In this document: positions 17,104 through 24,371 of the stretch, one piece after another
Layout: every line of letters begins with the position of its first letter
Numbering within the stretch: the stretch's first letter is position 1
Source: DASRDS01 sp035570055
Lineage (GTDB): Bacteria > Gemmatimonadota > Gemmatimonadetes > Gemmatimonadales > Gemmatimonadaceae
Direction of reading: 5' to 3'
DNA length: 64,000 nt
Assembly (NCBI GenBank): GCA_035570055.1
Contig: DATMLM010000023.1
Span: 5,876 to 69,875 of the forward strand
Position numbers and translations under genes: made by a program
The notes under the pieces: model-generated
Told to the model about the DNA's origin: nothing
Seen by the model: only the letters and a program-made list of their open reading frames with translations
Database searches by the model: none

Positions 17104-17933
17104 AACGGGATCTCGTACAGGACGCGAAGCGTCTTGAGGTCGGCGTCGCTCAACTGCCACTTCTTGCCGTTCCCGGCGCTCGACATGATGTCGTCCGGGT
17201 TTGGCGAGTGGTCGAGACCGAGGGCATGACCTGCTTCGTGCAGGGCGGCGTTCTGGATACCCTCGATGGGAGCCGTGGACAGCAGCAGCACGTGCGCGAC
17301 GAGGATGCGGCCATCATTGTCGGTGAGCCGAAACGTGGTGCCGAGCTCCCCTTGGAAGGGAAGCGTCTGAGCCCACGTGACGTGTACGTCGGCCGCGGTC
17401 GAGTCGTCGACAATCACGTAGGTCACTGGAGCCTGGGCCTCGTTCCACCGGCGAAACGAGGTCCGCACAACCGACGCGTATGGATGCGCTGCGATCCAGA
17501 CGGCGACCGTATCCTTGTGGTCGGGCCAGCGCGAGATGCTGCCCGCGCCTTCGGCGATCACGCGGCGGATGTAGGTCCCGCCGGCATCCTCATCGAGGAT
17601 GGAGTCGATCCGATCTCTAGACGCTGCCGCCGGCGCGCTGTCGGTGGCGATCTGCTGCTGGGCCGCCAGCCGTAGCCGGTCGAGGTGCAGCTCGCGCAGC
17701 CAGGCCGGTGGCCCCGGATACTGGTTGCCCATGGACTGGACTTGGTTCTCGTACGCCCTGACCACTAACTCGCTGTCCGCGTGCGTCAGCTGCACCAGCG
17801 GGTGCTTCGCCGCCGCGCGCCGGTGGTTCCGTAGCGCCGCCGCGGCCACCACCAGTACGACCATCAGCACGGACACTCGAACGGCCTTCGCGACGGGCAT
17901 CGTGAGGAGACGCGCGCGCGTGGCGCTCAGCAA
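17100..17933 (-). CDS. Matrixin-type zinc metalloprotease, membrane-anchored or secreted
   Basis: 277 residues. A hydrophobic N-terminal segment (VSVLMVVLVVAAAAL, about 20-34) is either a signal peptide or a membrane anchor. The C-terminal catalytic domain has the full metzincin signature HEAGHALGLDH (zinc ligands near 232, 236 and 242) and the Met-turn DIMSS. The family (M10A-like) cleaves extracellular proteins. Its first codons (MLSAT) are repeated at the start of another minus-strand frame near 21087, part of a duplicated segment discussed in the findings. Shares the CTAG stop palindrome with the YjbR gene. Confidence 0.82.
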   Translation of the reverse strand: MLSATRARLLTMPVAKAVRVSVLMVVLVVAAAALRNHRRAAAKHPLVQLTHADSELVVRAYENQVQSMGNQYPGPPAWLRELHLDRLRLAAQQQIATDSAPAAASRDRIDSILDEDAGGTYIRRVIAEGAGSISRWPDHKDTVAVWIAAHPYASVVRTSFRRWNEAQAPVTYVIVDDSTAADVHVTWAQTLPFQGELGTTFRLTDNDGRILVAHVLLLSTAPIEGIQNAALHEAGHALGLDHSPNPDDIMSSAGNGKKWQLSDADLKTLRVLYEIPF

Positions 17934-17939
17934 CGTTAC

Positions 17940-17968
17940 TTGTTCAAGTGGCTCCGTAGAAATAACTT
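17940..17968 (+). promoter_or_regulatory. Promoter with tRNA-Cys-type conserved spacer
   Basis: TTGTTC at 17940-17945, 17 bp spacer, TAACTT at 17963-17968. The spacer and the downstream ACGGGCT closely match the promoter of the tRNA-Cys gene (23136-23164) and its duplicate (21120-21148). The ATG of the next gene is only 10 nt past the -10 element, so the message would be leaderless or nearly so. Confidence 0.6.
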
Positions 17969-17978
17969 ACGGGCTCTT

Positions 17979-18674
17979 ATGCGCGCCATTCGCTGTCTGC
18001 CGATGCTAGGAATGTTTATCACGGCGTGCAGTCACGACGCGACGGCTCCTCGGCCTTTGCCATCCGCGGCGGCGGTTGCACGCCGGCTCGACAGTCTCTA
18101 CGCACAGGCACTGGCCGCGCAGAATACCGAGGCGTACGACGTGCTTCGGTTTGCGGAGCTCGGCCCGGCATTCGGTGCGGCACCGGTCGCGGTCAGCGTC
18201 ACATACAACGGCAAGCCGGAACCGTGGATTGCGTTCGGCGCGGACCTCGTGGGTCAGGACACCTTGGGCAACAGAACGGACATCTATTTCGTCGTCGCGT
18301 CGCCCGATGCGAGCTTCGACACGATGGTGGTCGCTGAGCAATCTGACGGATTCCCTCCGCCCCCAGCTCAGACGACGGGCTATCTGTCCGTGGGCGGGGG
18401 AGAGGCATTGCCGTGGCCGGGAGTAGGGCCGGTGACAGCGAGCACACAGCAGCTTGGCGGCCCCTGCAACTTGGTCCCCGGTTTGGTTGGCTCCGATGTC
18501 ACCAAGTACAGCACTGATCCTTGTCGGTTGATGCAGATCCAAGCGAGTATGGCGCTGCGAATCGCGACGTTCGACTCCACCGATTCGGTGAGGATGCAAG
18601 TGACGGTGAACGGTGCAAGCCTGACCATCGGGCAGGACGAGGTGAATAGCGGTCAACGCATTTCGTGGCCGTAA
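17979..18674 (+). CDS. Hypothetical lipoprotein
   Basis: 231 residues from ATG 17979, chosen because it sits about 3 nt from the predicted transcription start and gives a clean lipoprotein signal (MRAIRCLPMLGMFITACS, Cys at about residue 17). A TTG at 17940 would fall inside the -35 element and is rejected. The mature part starts with a helix (AAAVARRLDSLYAQALAAQN), followed by beta-rich sequence without a recognised domain. It includes the low-complexity DGFPPPPAQTTG and two cysteines (GPCNLV, TDPCRL) that could pair. Overlaps nothing; the TonB-like gene follows 14 nt later, so likely an operon. Confidence 0.68.
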   Translation: MRAIRCLPMLGMFITACSHDATAPRPLPSAAAVARRLDSLYAQALAAQNTEAYDVLRFAELGPAFGAAPVAVSVTYNGKPEPWIAFGADLVGQDTLGNRTDIYFVVASPDASFDTMVVAEQSDGFPPPPAQTTGYLSVGGGEALPWPGVGPVTASTQQLGGPCNLVPGLVGSDVTKYSTDPCRLMQIQASMALRIATFDSTDSVRMQVTVNGASLTIGQDEVNSGQRISWP

Positions 18675-18688
18675 AGGTGCGGCCTACT

Positions 18689-19531
18689 ATGTCACGCCTC
18701 TTCGTGGTGTCGATCATCGCGTGCGGCACACTCGCCGGCGCCGAGGCGTCCGCGCAGGATTGCCACGGTGCGCCAGCGGCCGATTCCCAACTGGCCGCAA
18801 TCAACGCGCAGTTCTCGACGCCCGACGCTCGTGACAGTCTCACCACCGACGCGACTGACTCTCTTGGCGCGGCCATCAAGGCGGTGCTCAGGTTGCCGAG
18901 TCCTGTTCCGATTCCGGTGTGGATGTCAACGCCGGGGCTGGCGATCCCGTACGTCCACGGCGCCTTCGCGTTCACGATCGAGAAAGATGGGAAGGTCGGA
19001 AGCATCAAGGTCGAGCGGTCGACGCTCTCGCGCGGCCTGGACTCCGCGTTTACTAACGCGCTGGCTGCGGTGCCACCACAGATGCTCGGCCGCAAGGTCA
19101 AGCTCACGATGCTCGTGAGCCTCAACACGCACACGTCGCCGCCAGTCATGAGACAGATCACCACGCCGGGCGGCCATACGTACGATGCGGCGCATCCGCC
19201 GCCGGATAGCCTCAAGGTCGTGCCAGGCAAGCACTATGGCCCGCACACGATCAACTTGGATTCGCTCACTGTGCCGGTCTGGCCACAGCTGCCGCCGCCC
19301 AAGCTGGTCCGCCCAGGCACCGCGCCGCGCGGCTATCAGGGCATGGTCAACGCGATGGTCGTGATCGACGAGGAGGGGCGCGTGGCGAGCGTTGACGTCA
19401 TGAGCGCCAAGCAGGCGGACATGCTGGGCCCTACACGCGCGGCGCTCGCCGACATGCGAATGTCGCCGTCCTCCCTCGGCGGGTGCCCGGTGAAATTCGC
19501 GATCGTGGTCCCCGTCGTGTTCGGCGGCTGA
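18689..19531 (+). CDS. TonB-like C-terminal domain protein, exported
   Basis: 280 residues from ATG 18689 (signal MSRLFVVSIIACGTLAGAEA). Two segments look like TonB C-terminal or energy-transducer modules: AFAFTIEKDGKVGSIKVERS in the first half and NAMVVIDEEGRVASVDVMSA near the end, each followed by a helix and a strand. There is no N-terminal membrane anchor of the usual TonB kind, so it is probably not a functional energy transducer. It resembles the C-terminal modules of the 14.9-16.7 kb protein. Preceded by the lipoprotein gene. Confidence 0.65.
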   Translation: MSRLFVVSIIACGTLAGAEASAQDCHGAPAADSQLAAINAQFSTPDARDSLTTDATDSLGAAIKAVLRLPSPVPIPVWMSTPGLAIPYVHGAFAFTIEKDGKVGSIKVERSTLSRGLDSAFTNALAAVPPQMLGRKVKLTMLVSLNTHTSPPVMRQITTPGGHTYDAAHPPPDSLKVVPGKHYGPHTINLDSLTVPVWPQLPPPKLVRPGTAPRGYQGMVNAMVVIDEEGRVASVDVMSAKQADMLGPTRAALADMRMSPSSLGGCPVKFAIVVPVVFGG

Positions 19532-19802
19532 TCCCGCCTACCGCACACGCAGACAGGCGCTAATCGTGGCTTCGAAGTCAGGTCGCCGCAGCGAGAAATC
19601 CGTGACAACGCGGGCCTCCCAGCCGAAGTAAAGCGCGACGATGGCGGTGAGCGGCCGCGATCACAGCCACGACCGCAAACCAAGCAGTTACTCACTCAGC
19701 CGTCATGTTCGACTGTGCTCCTTGGCGCGCGTACTAGACTGCGACTAGAGACAGCAGCTTGACATTAGCGTATTTTTCTTCAGGTCCCGCCCGGGAGTTT
19801 GC
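19532..19802 (+). other. Non-coding stretch before the toxin-antitoxin pair
   Basis: 271 bp without a supported gene. A TTGACA lies at 19759-19764 but no acceptable -10 follows at 16-18 bp, so I do not call a promoter. Marks the change from host backbone into accessory DNA. Confidence 0.4.
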
Positions 19803-20042
19803 ATGCAAGAGAGTACTGCGACCAAGACAAGTGTCATCCACACTGACCCTGAGATCCAAAGCGGCACGCCGGTGTTCGTTGGTACGCGCGTGCCCGCCGC
19901 GTCGCTGTTCGACTGGCTGGAGGGCGGCTCAACGCTCGAGGAGTTCCTAGACAACTTTCCTAGTGTGACGCGCGACCAGGCGATCGCGGCGCTGGAAGAA
20001 GCAAAGGCGAGCGTGGTCGGCGGTGCGCGTCCTGCTCGATGA
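19803..20042 (+). CDS. DUF433 family antitoxin-like protein
   Basis: 79 residues matching the DUF433 family almost end to end: VIHTDPEIQSGTPVFVGTRV, then PAASLFDWLEGGSTLEEFLD, FPSVTRDQAIAALEEAK. DUF433 proteins have a winged-helix-like N-domain and are commonly the first gene of VapBC-like pairs with a PIN-like DUF5615 toxin. That partner follows immediately, overlapping by 20 nt at GTG 20023. Likely DNA-binding and autoregulatory. This gene looks intact although its partner is broken. Confidence 0.85.
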   Translation: MQESTATKTSVIHTDPEIQSGTPVFVGTRVPAASLFDWLEGGSTLEEFLDNFPSVTRDQAIAALEEAKASVVGGARPAR

Positions 20043-20348
20043 GAACTTGCCGCGCCAGCTCGCGCGCGAGCTGGTAGGACACGACACGAAAACTGTCCCA
20101 CAGATGGGTGGGCGTCGCTAAAGAACGGAGCGCTGCTCACCGCCATGGCCCGGGCAGGATTTGACGCCCTGGTCACGATGGACAAAAACCTTCACAAGCA
20201 ACAACGAGTGGCTGATCTCCCGTTCGGCATCGTTCTGATCCGGGCACGGGACAATCAACTTGCGACTCTGTTGCCGCTAGCCCAAGACATGCTGAGCGCG
20301 CTCAAAGAGGTGCGGCAGGGTCAGGTCGTCAGTGTTGGGATCGACTGA
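20023..20348 (+). pseudogene. DUF5615 (PIN-like) toxin gene, frameshifted
   Basis: Begins at GTG 20023 inside the end of the antitoxin gene with the family start VRVLLDENLPRQLARELVGH, then stops at TAA 20119. The rest continues in the next frame: SLKNGALLTAMARAGFDALV, MDKNLHKQQRV, PFGIVLIRARDNQL, ending at 20348. Supplying one base near 20107-20112 (to restore QMGWASLKNG) rejoins the two halves into a normal ~108-residue DUF5615 protein. DUF5615 toxins are predicted RNases with PIN-like acidic residues, here D in LLDEN and D in MDKN. Either a real inactivating one-base deletion or a base-calling error. Confidence 0.8.
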
Positions 20349-20488
20349 CCTGCAGGACCGCTTGTGGGCTGCTACTTGCTGCCGGCGAGTCTGTAATCCC
20401 TTCTGCCATAGATGGTTGCTAGCGTCGGCCGTACCCGATAGTTTCCCGAAATGTACGGAGGTACGTGTAAACATCTATGGAGGCTTCT

Positions 20489-20617
20489 GTGTCAATCCCT
20501 CTCCCCATCTGCGACGCTTGCGGTCGGCGGACGGCGACAATCAAGCGGGACAACGTGTGGTACTGCCAGGTCTGCGATAACGGCCCGGGCGTGACGCGTC
20601 TATCTACCGGCCACTAG
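20489..20617 (+). CDS. Small zinc-ribbon protein
   Basis: 42 residues from GTG 20489, preceded at ideal distance by GGAGG (20479-20483); ATG 20477 would add four residues but lacks a site. Two CxxC knuckles are spaced as in a rubredoxin-like zinc ribbon: CDAC near the start and CQVC 15 residues later, with NVWYC between. Its stop TAG shares a CTAG palindrome with the stop of the convergent lipoprotein gene, the same arrangement as at 17100, which supports it as a real gene. Function unknown; such ribbons often bind nucleic acid or protein partners. Confidence 0.62.
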   Translation: MSIPLPICDACGRRTATIKRDNVWYCQVCDNGPGVTRLSTGH

Positions 20618-20898
20618 CGACAGCCGCCGTAGAAGCCGTCGCCTTGATAGCTCACAGCGCGGATCGTGTCCTGCTGCGTCGTGAGCGCCACCTTGCATGT
20701 GACGTTGCCGCCGCGCGTGACCTGGCGCCAGACCATGACCTTGCGTCCGTCGCTGAGATCGAACGCATCTCGGGGAGCACCCCACTTCTCGATCGCGACG
20801 TCGATGGGCTGGCCCTTCCAGCTCTCCATCTCACGGCGAAAGCCTCCGCTGCTGGCGCACGCTGCGACCAGCACGACCAGTCCTACCGCGACGCGCAT
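20614..20898 (-). CDS. Small lipoprotein
   Basis: 94 residues from ATG 20898, preceded by GAGGAG. Lipoprotein signal MRVAVGLVVLVAACAS with the modified Cys at about residue 14. The mature part (SWKGQPIDVAIEKWGAPRDA, then KVMVWRQVTRGGNVTCKVAL, ending GDGFYGGCR) resembles small BamE/SmpA-like outer-membrane lipoproteins that begin with a 'G.p...v...wG.P' helix and finish in a beta-sheet. Two cysteines may form a disulfide. The longer open frame up to 21087 starts inside the duplicated segment and is rejected. Confidence 0.72.
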   Translation of the reverse strand: MRVAVGLVVLVAACASSGGFRREMESWKGQPIDVAIEKWGAPRDAFDLSDGRKVMVWRQVTRGGNVTCKVALTTQQDTIRAVSYQGDGFYGGCR

Positions 20899-21119
20899 TC
20901 GCTCCTCAGCGATGGTTTGACAAGGGACGCGAACTCGGGTGTTGTGGCAACCTTTTTTGGCTGCAACCCTTTCGGTGGGTGCGACAGTACACCGGGGCTT
21001 AGCCACCGGACGTCTCGACGAGCCCACATGAACTCGCCGGGTCGGCGAATCCGGGCTAGGCGAAGTGCAACTCGTGGCGCTCAGCAACGCCGAGGCCCAC
21101 CGTTCCGTCGTCGCGTTAC

Positions 21120-21198
21120 TTGGTCAAGTCGCTCAGTAAGAATAGCTCACGGGCTGTTTCTGGCGCGGTAGCCAAGTGGTAAGGCAGCGGTCTGCAAA
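21120..21198 (+). pseudogene. Duplicated promoter plus 5' half of tRNA-Cys (attachment-site-like fragment)
   Basis: Promoter-like TTGGTC (21120), 17 bp, TAGCTC (21143), then 37 nt identical to the 5' part of the intact tRNA-Cys gene, from the acceptor stem at 21162 to the last base of the anticodon loop at 21198, where identity stops abruptly. Matches 23136-23214 in 72 of 79 positions, with the last 50 nt identical. The break at the anticodon loop is a classic tyrosine-recombinase crossover point. It cannot form a tRNA. Confidence 0.85.
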
Positions 21199-21314
21199 TG
21201 GCTAGCTCGAACAGGTGCCAGAGTGCACCTGAGTGCTAAGTAGGAATTCGAGTAGGCTTAGGGAGAGGGCGGTTTCCCACGGTGTCTGATGGGAGCCGCC
21301 ATGTTTCTCTCAGG

Positions 21315-21334
21315 GTGCCACCAATACTGCCACC
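21315..21334 (+). repeat. Left copy of a 20-bp direct repeat in the tRNA-Cys element
   Basis: GTGCCACCAAT-ACT-GCCACC here and GTGCCACCAAT-TTT-GCCACC at 23077-23096 match in 18 of 20 positions. The left copy lies about 117 bp inside the left tRNA break, the right copy about 112 bp before the right one. Each copy itself contains TGCCACC twice. Could be an arm-type recombinase site; that is inference. Confidence 0.55.
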
Positions 21335-21353
21335 GGCTCATGGAGCGCAGGCT

Positions 21354-21758
21354 ATGGCGAATGACGCGCGCATTGAGGCTCTCGTAGACGCGCAGCTCGC
21401 CCTCATCGAGGATCCTGAACGCAGGAATGCACTGGCGCGGCTGCTCGTGCCACCTCGTCACGAGGAGCGCGAATGGGACTACGGTGCCGAGGGAGAGCGC
21501 TACCCGTACTGGGTTGTTGCGGAGGCGCCCGATCGCGGCGTGATACTCGTGTATTGCGAGCACGGATTTGGTCCCGACGAGCCTTGGGGCTTCTTGTTCA
21601 CGGATGAGCCGGACTTCACGTCGCTCGGCATGGATAGTCAATGGGGCTGGTACTTGGAGGAGGCGTTCGTGCGGTCCGGCCTGTGGAAGGGCCAGACCAG
21701 CATCAGCGACGCCTTTCACAAGTCACCAGAACAGCGTTTCGGCTCGCACAAGACCTGA
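21354..21758 (+). CDS. Hypothetical acidic protein in the tRNA-Cys element
   Basis: 134 residues from ATG 21354, chosen because a GGAG-like site precedes it and the frame from 21282 reads through the direct repeat. Rich in Asp, Glu and Trp: NALARLLVPPRHEEREWDYG, then RYPYWVVAEAPDRGVILVY, CEHGFGPDEPWGFLF, DSQWGWYLEEAFVRSGLWKG. I do not recognise a named domain; the acidic, aromatic composition is like small immunity-type or SMI1-like proteins, but no motif proves it. No signal peptide. No partner gene is adjacent. Confidence 0.6.
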   Translation: MANDARIEALVDAQLALIEDPERRNALARLLVPPRHEEREWDYGAEGERYPYWVVAEAPDRGVILVYCEHGFGPDEPWGFLFTDEPDFTSLGMDSQWGWYLEEAFVRSGLWKGQTSISDAFHKSPEQRFGSHKT

Positions 21759-21952
21759 GGCTCGCGAGCAGCGGACTGAAAACGCGAACTCGGTCGCGAA
21801 GTCCACGTAGCTGCCAAATTGCTTGCCTGGGCCCAGTTAGCGGAAAGGGCGATTTCTCACGGTGTACGCGAGAAGTCGCCCTTTCTTGTTATGTCTGCCC
21901 ACGGAATTGCCCTCGTTCGATAGATCGGGCATCGTCGACACGACGCGCCCCG

Positions 21953-22789
21953 TCACAGAGAATTGCCCTCAGCCGCAGTGCGGAAAGCGACGCCAGCGCG
22001 TCGTCGTGGAATTTCTCGCGCAACCAGGTTCCACCCGCGCCAGTCGTATACCGTTTGAGGCGTCGTGAACCGTGGAGTCGTCGGCCATATCAGAGACAAA
22101 TCGTACTGCTGAGCAAAGGCGTCCCCCATCGTTTGACGAGCATCTCCGACATTGTCGGGCATGCTAATCGTAAGCATGAACAGCTTGCCCATAACAAACC
22201 CAGTCGCCTGTCGGCAGACCCCACCGTTAAAGCGGGGGTCGACTATATCCCCGGGTTCATTCCACCCAACGTGGTTCATGACGCCCGACTGCACATCCGA
22301 GTATTTGCCAATCCAGACCGACCATGTCGGTGGCGCTTCCATTTTGTTGACGAACTCGAGGCGTTCCTCCTTCGAAGTCGCCTGTGTTGGAGGATGGGCA
22401 GTTTCCCGTACCATCGTGTTCATCGCGGCCCAGGTAGCCACAAGGTGTTGGCCCCGTTCGTCGAGCTGTGGCCAGTTCCCTAAAACCATCGACCGGAGAT
22501 ATTTCTTCGCTCGCTCTTGAAGGGCACTCATGCGGACGTTGTTGCAGTGTGCACAGAGCACTCGCAGTGCTTGCGAGTGGGGGTCGCCTGGACGATCGAG
22601 TTTTCCTCGGCTGAACTGGTATGGACCTAATGTGCCCGTTGAGATAGCAATGCCACGGATACTGACGGAATGACTAGTGTTCGTGAACCAGAGGCCGACA
22701 TACCGCCGCAACCAGCGCGGGTTGAGGTGCTCCTTGGTTAGCCGTCCCGCCTTTCCGCAAAACAGGCACTCATTGCGACTCGCTGACAT
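21953..22789 (-). CDS. HNH-type nuclease-like zinc protein
   Basis: 278 residues from ATG 22789 (MSASRNECLFCGKAGRLTKEH); a longer frame to 22879 exists. The N-terminal half has the paired knuckles and His of an HNH/His-Me finger domain: CLFCGKAGRLTKEHLNPRW, then RVLCAHCNNVRMSALQE. The second half is about 190 residues with many Trp/Met and no known domain. HNH proteins cut DNA in restriction, homing or phage packaging. Base composition is more A/T-rich than the backbone. It is the only enzyme-like gene in the 2 kb element; no integrase is present. Confidence 0.65.
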   Translation of the reverse strand: MSASRNECLFCGKAGRLTKEHLNPRWLRRYVGLWFTNTSHSVSIRGIAISTGTLGPYQFSRGKLDRPGDPHSQALRVLCAHCNNVRMSALQERAKKYLRSMVLGNWPQLDERGQHLVATWAAMNTMVRETAHPPTQATSKEERLEFVNKMEAPPTWSVWIGKYSDVQSGVMNHVGWNEPGDIVDPRFNGGVCRQATGFVMGKLFMLTISMPDNVGDARQTMGDAFAQQYDLSLIWPTTPRFTTPQTVYDWRGWNLVAREIPRRRAGVAFRTAAEGNSL

Positions 22790-23135
22790 CGCCGATCGCG
22801 AATCAGAACGCTTCAAGGCAAGTCCTCCCTCGACGGGCGCCGGCGTTGGAAACGTGAGCGGCGCGAATACGACCGACACCTGAAGCTTTCTAAGTTGGGT
22901 TCCCGCGTGCTGGCGAGTCGCTGAGAACAGCGGTCACGATACCCAGCATGCCGGGGGTTGGAACTGCTCAAACCTGCTCGCGTCGTCAATGCGAGTATCC
23001 GAGGGATCGGGGCAAGGCTAGAACAGCAGCCCGGGCGGAGACTGCGCGGGCAAGTATCAGGTTGGCTTAACGATGAGTGCCACCAATTTTGCCACCACTC
23101 GTCAGTACGAGAGTGTCACGCCGGTCCCGGCCGAC
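22790..23135 (+). other. Non-coding right end of the tRNA-Cys element
   Basis: 346 bp with no supported gene. It holds the right copy of the GTGCCACC-type repeat (23077-23096) and the upstream region of the HNH gene. Short open frames here show no codon bias or ribosome site. Confidence 0.5.
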
Positions 23136-23164
23136 TTGTTCAAGTCGCTCGCTCGAAATAGCTT
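23136..23164 (+). promoter_or_regulatory. Promoter of tRNA-Cys
   Basis: TTGTTC at 23136-23141, 17 bp spacer, TAGCTT at 23159-23164; transcription would begin about 23171, seven bases before mature tRNA position 1. ACGGGC, possibly a GC-rich discriminator, follows the -10, as expected for a stable-RNA promoter. Confidence 0.7.
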
Positions 23165-23177
23165 ACGGGCTGTTTCT

Positions 23178-23249
23178 GGCGCGGTAGCCAAGTGGTAAGG
23201 CAGCGGTCTGCAAAACCGCTATTCGCCGGTTCGATTCCGGCCCGCGCCT
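23178..23249 (+). tRNA. tRNA-Cys (anticodon GCA)
   Basis: 72 nt cloverleaf. The acceptor stem GGCGCGG pairs with CCGCGCC, the D arm follows AGCCAAGTGG, and the anticodon stem GCGGT/ACCGC encloses loop CTGCAAA with anticodon GCA. The T stem GCCGG/CCGGC encloses TTCGATT. Discriminator base is U, the identity base for cysteine. CCA is not encoded. This is the only tRNA in the window, and its 5' half is duplicated about 2 kb upstream. Confidence 0.96.
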
Positions 23250-23311
23250 CTCGACAACGAATGCAGACCCATACGAAGAGCACGGTGCGCGTTCTTCCTA
23301 GAGTCGACCGA

Positions 23312-24284
23312 TCAATGCCTCAACGGGTCCACTCGGTCAGCGTACGCCTCGGCCCAGGCAATCCAATCTGTGGTGGATAGACCTGGCGGAACGATTGGCA
23401 GCGGGCCGGCCGCATTTGCGACGTGATTTTCGCCGTCCGTGCTGGGGTCACGCCCGAGTTGCTTGCTAAGTTCGGCAATATAGCAACGAATCAGCCGGGA
23501 AAGTTGCCATGAATTGGCCTGCCGTTCGATCTCCTTAGCGAGGGCCGCTTCCCGAACCTGGATTCGTTGGGTTTCCGCAGCGCGGTTGGCGGCTTCGCGC
23601 TCCCGCTCGAGCTTTTGCTGCCAGTCCGCGATGACACGTCGGTACTCTGTCGCAGCGTCGACGATGCCGCCTATCACGGCGTCGAGTTGTTGCTCAAGCA
23701 AATCGCCCTGTTTCCCAGGTCGTGGATCGGACCAGATCCGGAATGTGCCCCACCCGCCCACATGATGCGGTATGGAGAGCGCGAGCCTGCCAGACGGGAT
23801 CACTTCGCGTACGCCATCGAGCGAACTCATCGAACGCCGCTGTTGTCCACGTAAGTGGGCTTCCGGCGCCGGTGTGGTTGGTTTGACCTGTTTGCGCAAC
23901 TCGCGCATCGTGAGAAGAACATCTTGATCGTCGACGTTGACACATGTGACATAGCCGTGCCATTGGGAAGGCCACCTACGTCATCGGCTCAAGCTGGCCG
24001 CGCGAGTTCATCCGTGGCCGCGGCATCCGGCTCTCGACGCGATATCCTCGGTCCTCGAGCACTTTAAAAAGGGCATCGAGTATTCGGAGCGCCCGATCTC
24101 GCGTTTTGTCGGAGACCCTGAGATCGGGGTATAACGTCTCCGCTTGTCCGGTCGCGGCATGTTTTCGTCGAGACTTGACGAGAGTCACGAGAGGATGCCA
24201 CGGCTTAGCGTCATCGATATTCGCGGCAACGGCGATCGCTCCCAGACCCATCGACTCGCGTCGGGATTGAGTGGTTTTGGGCAT
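23312..24284 (-). pseudogene. Frameshifted island gene (uncharacterised family with helical C-terminal half)
   Basis: Two frames belong together. 24284 to about 23995 encodes HPLVTLVKSRRKHA and RDRALRILDALFKVLEDRGY, then stops (LEPMT, TAG). The frame one base over continues with YVTCVNVDDQDVLLTMRELR, GRLALSIPHHVGGWGTFRIW, a charged coiled-coil-like helix (about QKLEREREAANRAAETQRIQ) and ends WIAWAEAYADRVDPL at 23312. From memory of the family, intact members are about 300-350 residues, begin with a helix-turn-helix segment missing here, and occur on genomic islands; function unknown. One base gained or lost near 23990 breaks it. Confidence 0.6.
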
Positions 24285-24371
24285 AGCTGTAACAATATAT
24301 AGGCACGCGAGTCAACGCTCATGAACATCGGCACCTCAACGACAGTGTTGTTCTCACCGGAGTGACGTTGG
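24285..24371. promoter_or_regulatory. Divergent intergenic region with A/T-rich promoter-like box
   Basis: 87 bp between two divergent island genes. On the minus strand TTGACT (around 24315) is followed by an A/T-rich run (TATATATTGTTAC) ending next to the start at 24284. On the plus strand a GGAG precedes ATG 24372. Specific -10 assignment is uncertain. Confidence 0.35.

Noticed and set aside
17940..17978. TTG start extending the lipoprotein upstream
   Set aside because: The TTG is part of the -35 element and would be upstream of transcription.
19759..19787. TTGACA as a promoter for DUF433
   Set aside because: No acceptable -10 at 16-18 bp.
21162..21234. Second functional tRNA-Cys
   Set aside because: Identity ends at the anticodon loop; no T arm or 3' acceptor strand follows.
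22958..23161. 67-residue plus-strand frame before tRNA-Cys
   Set aside because: Runs through the direct repeat and tRNA promoter; no ribosome site.
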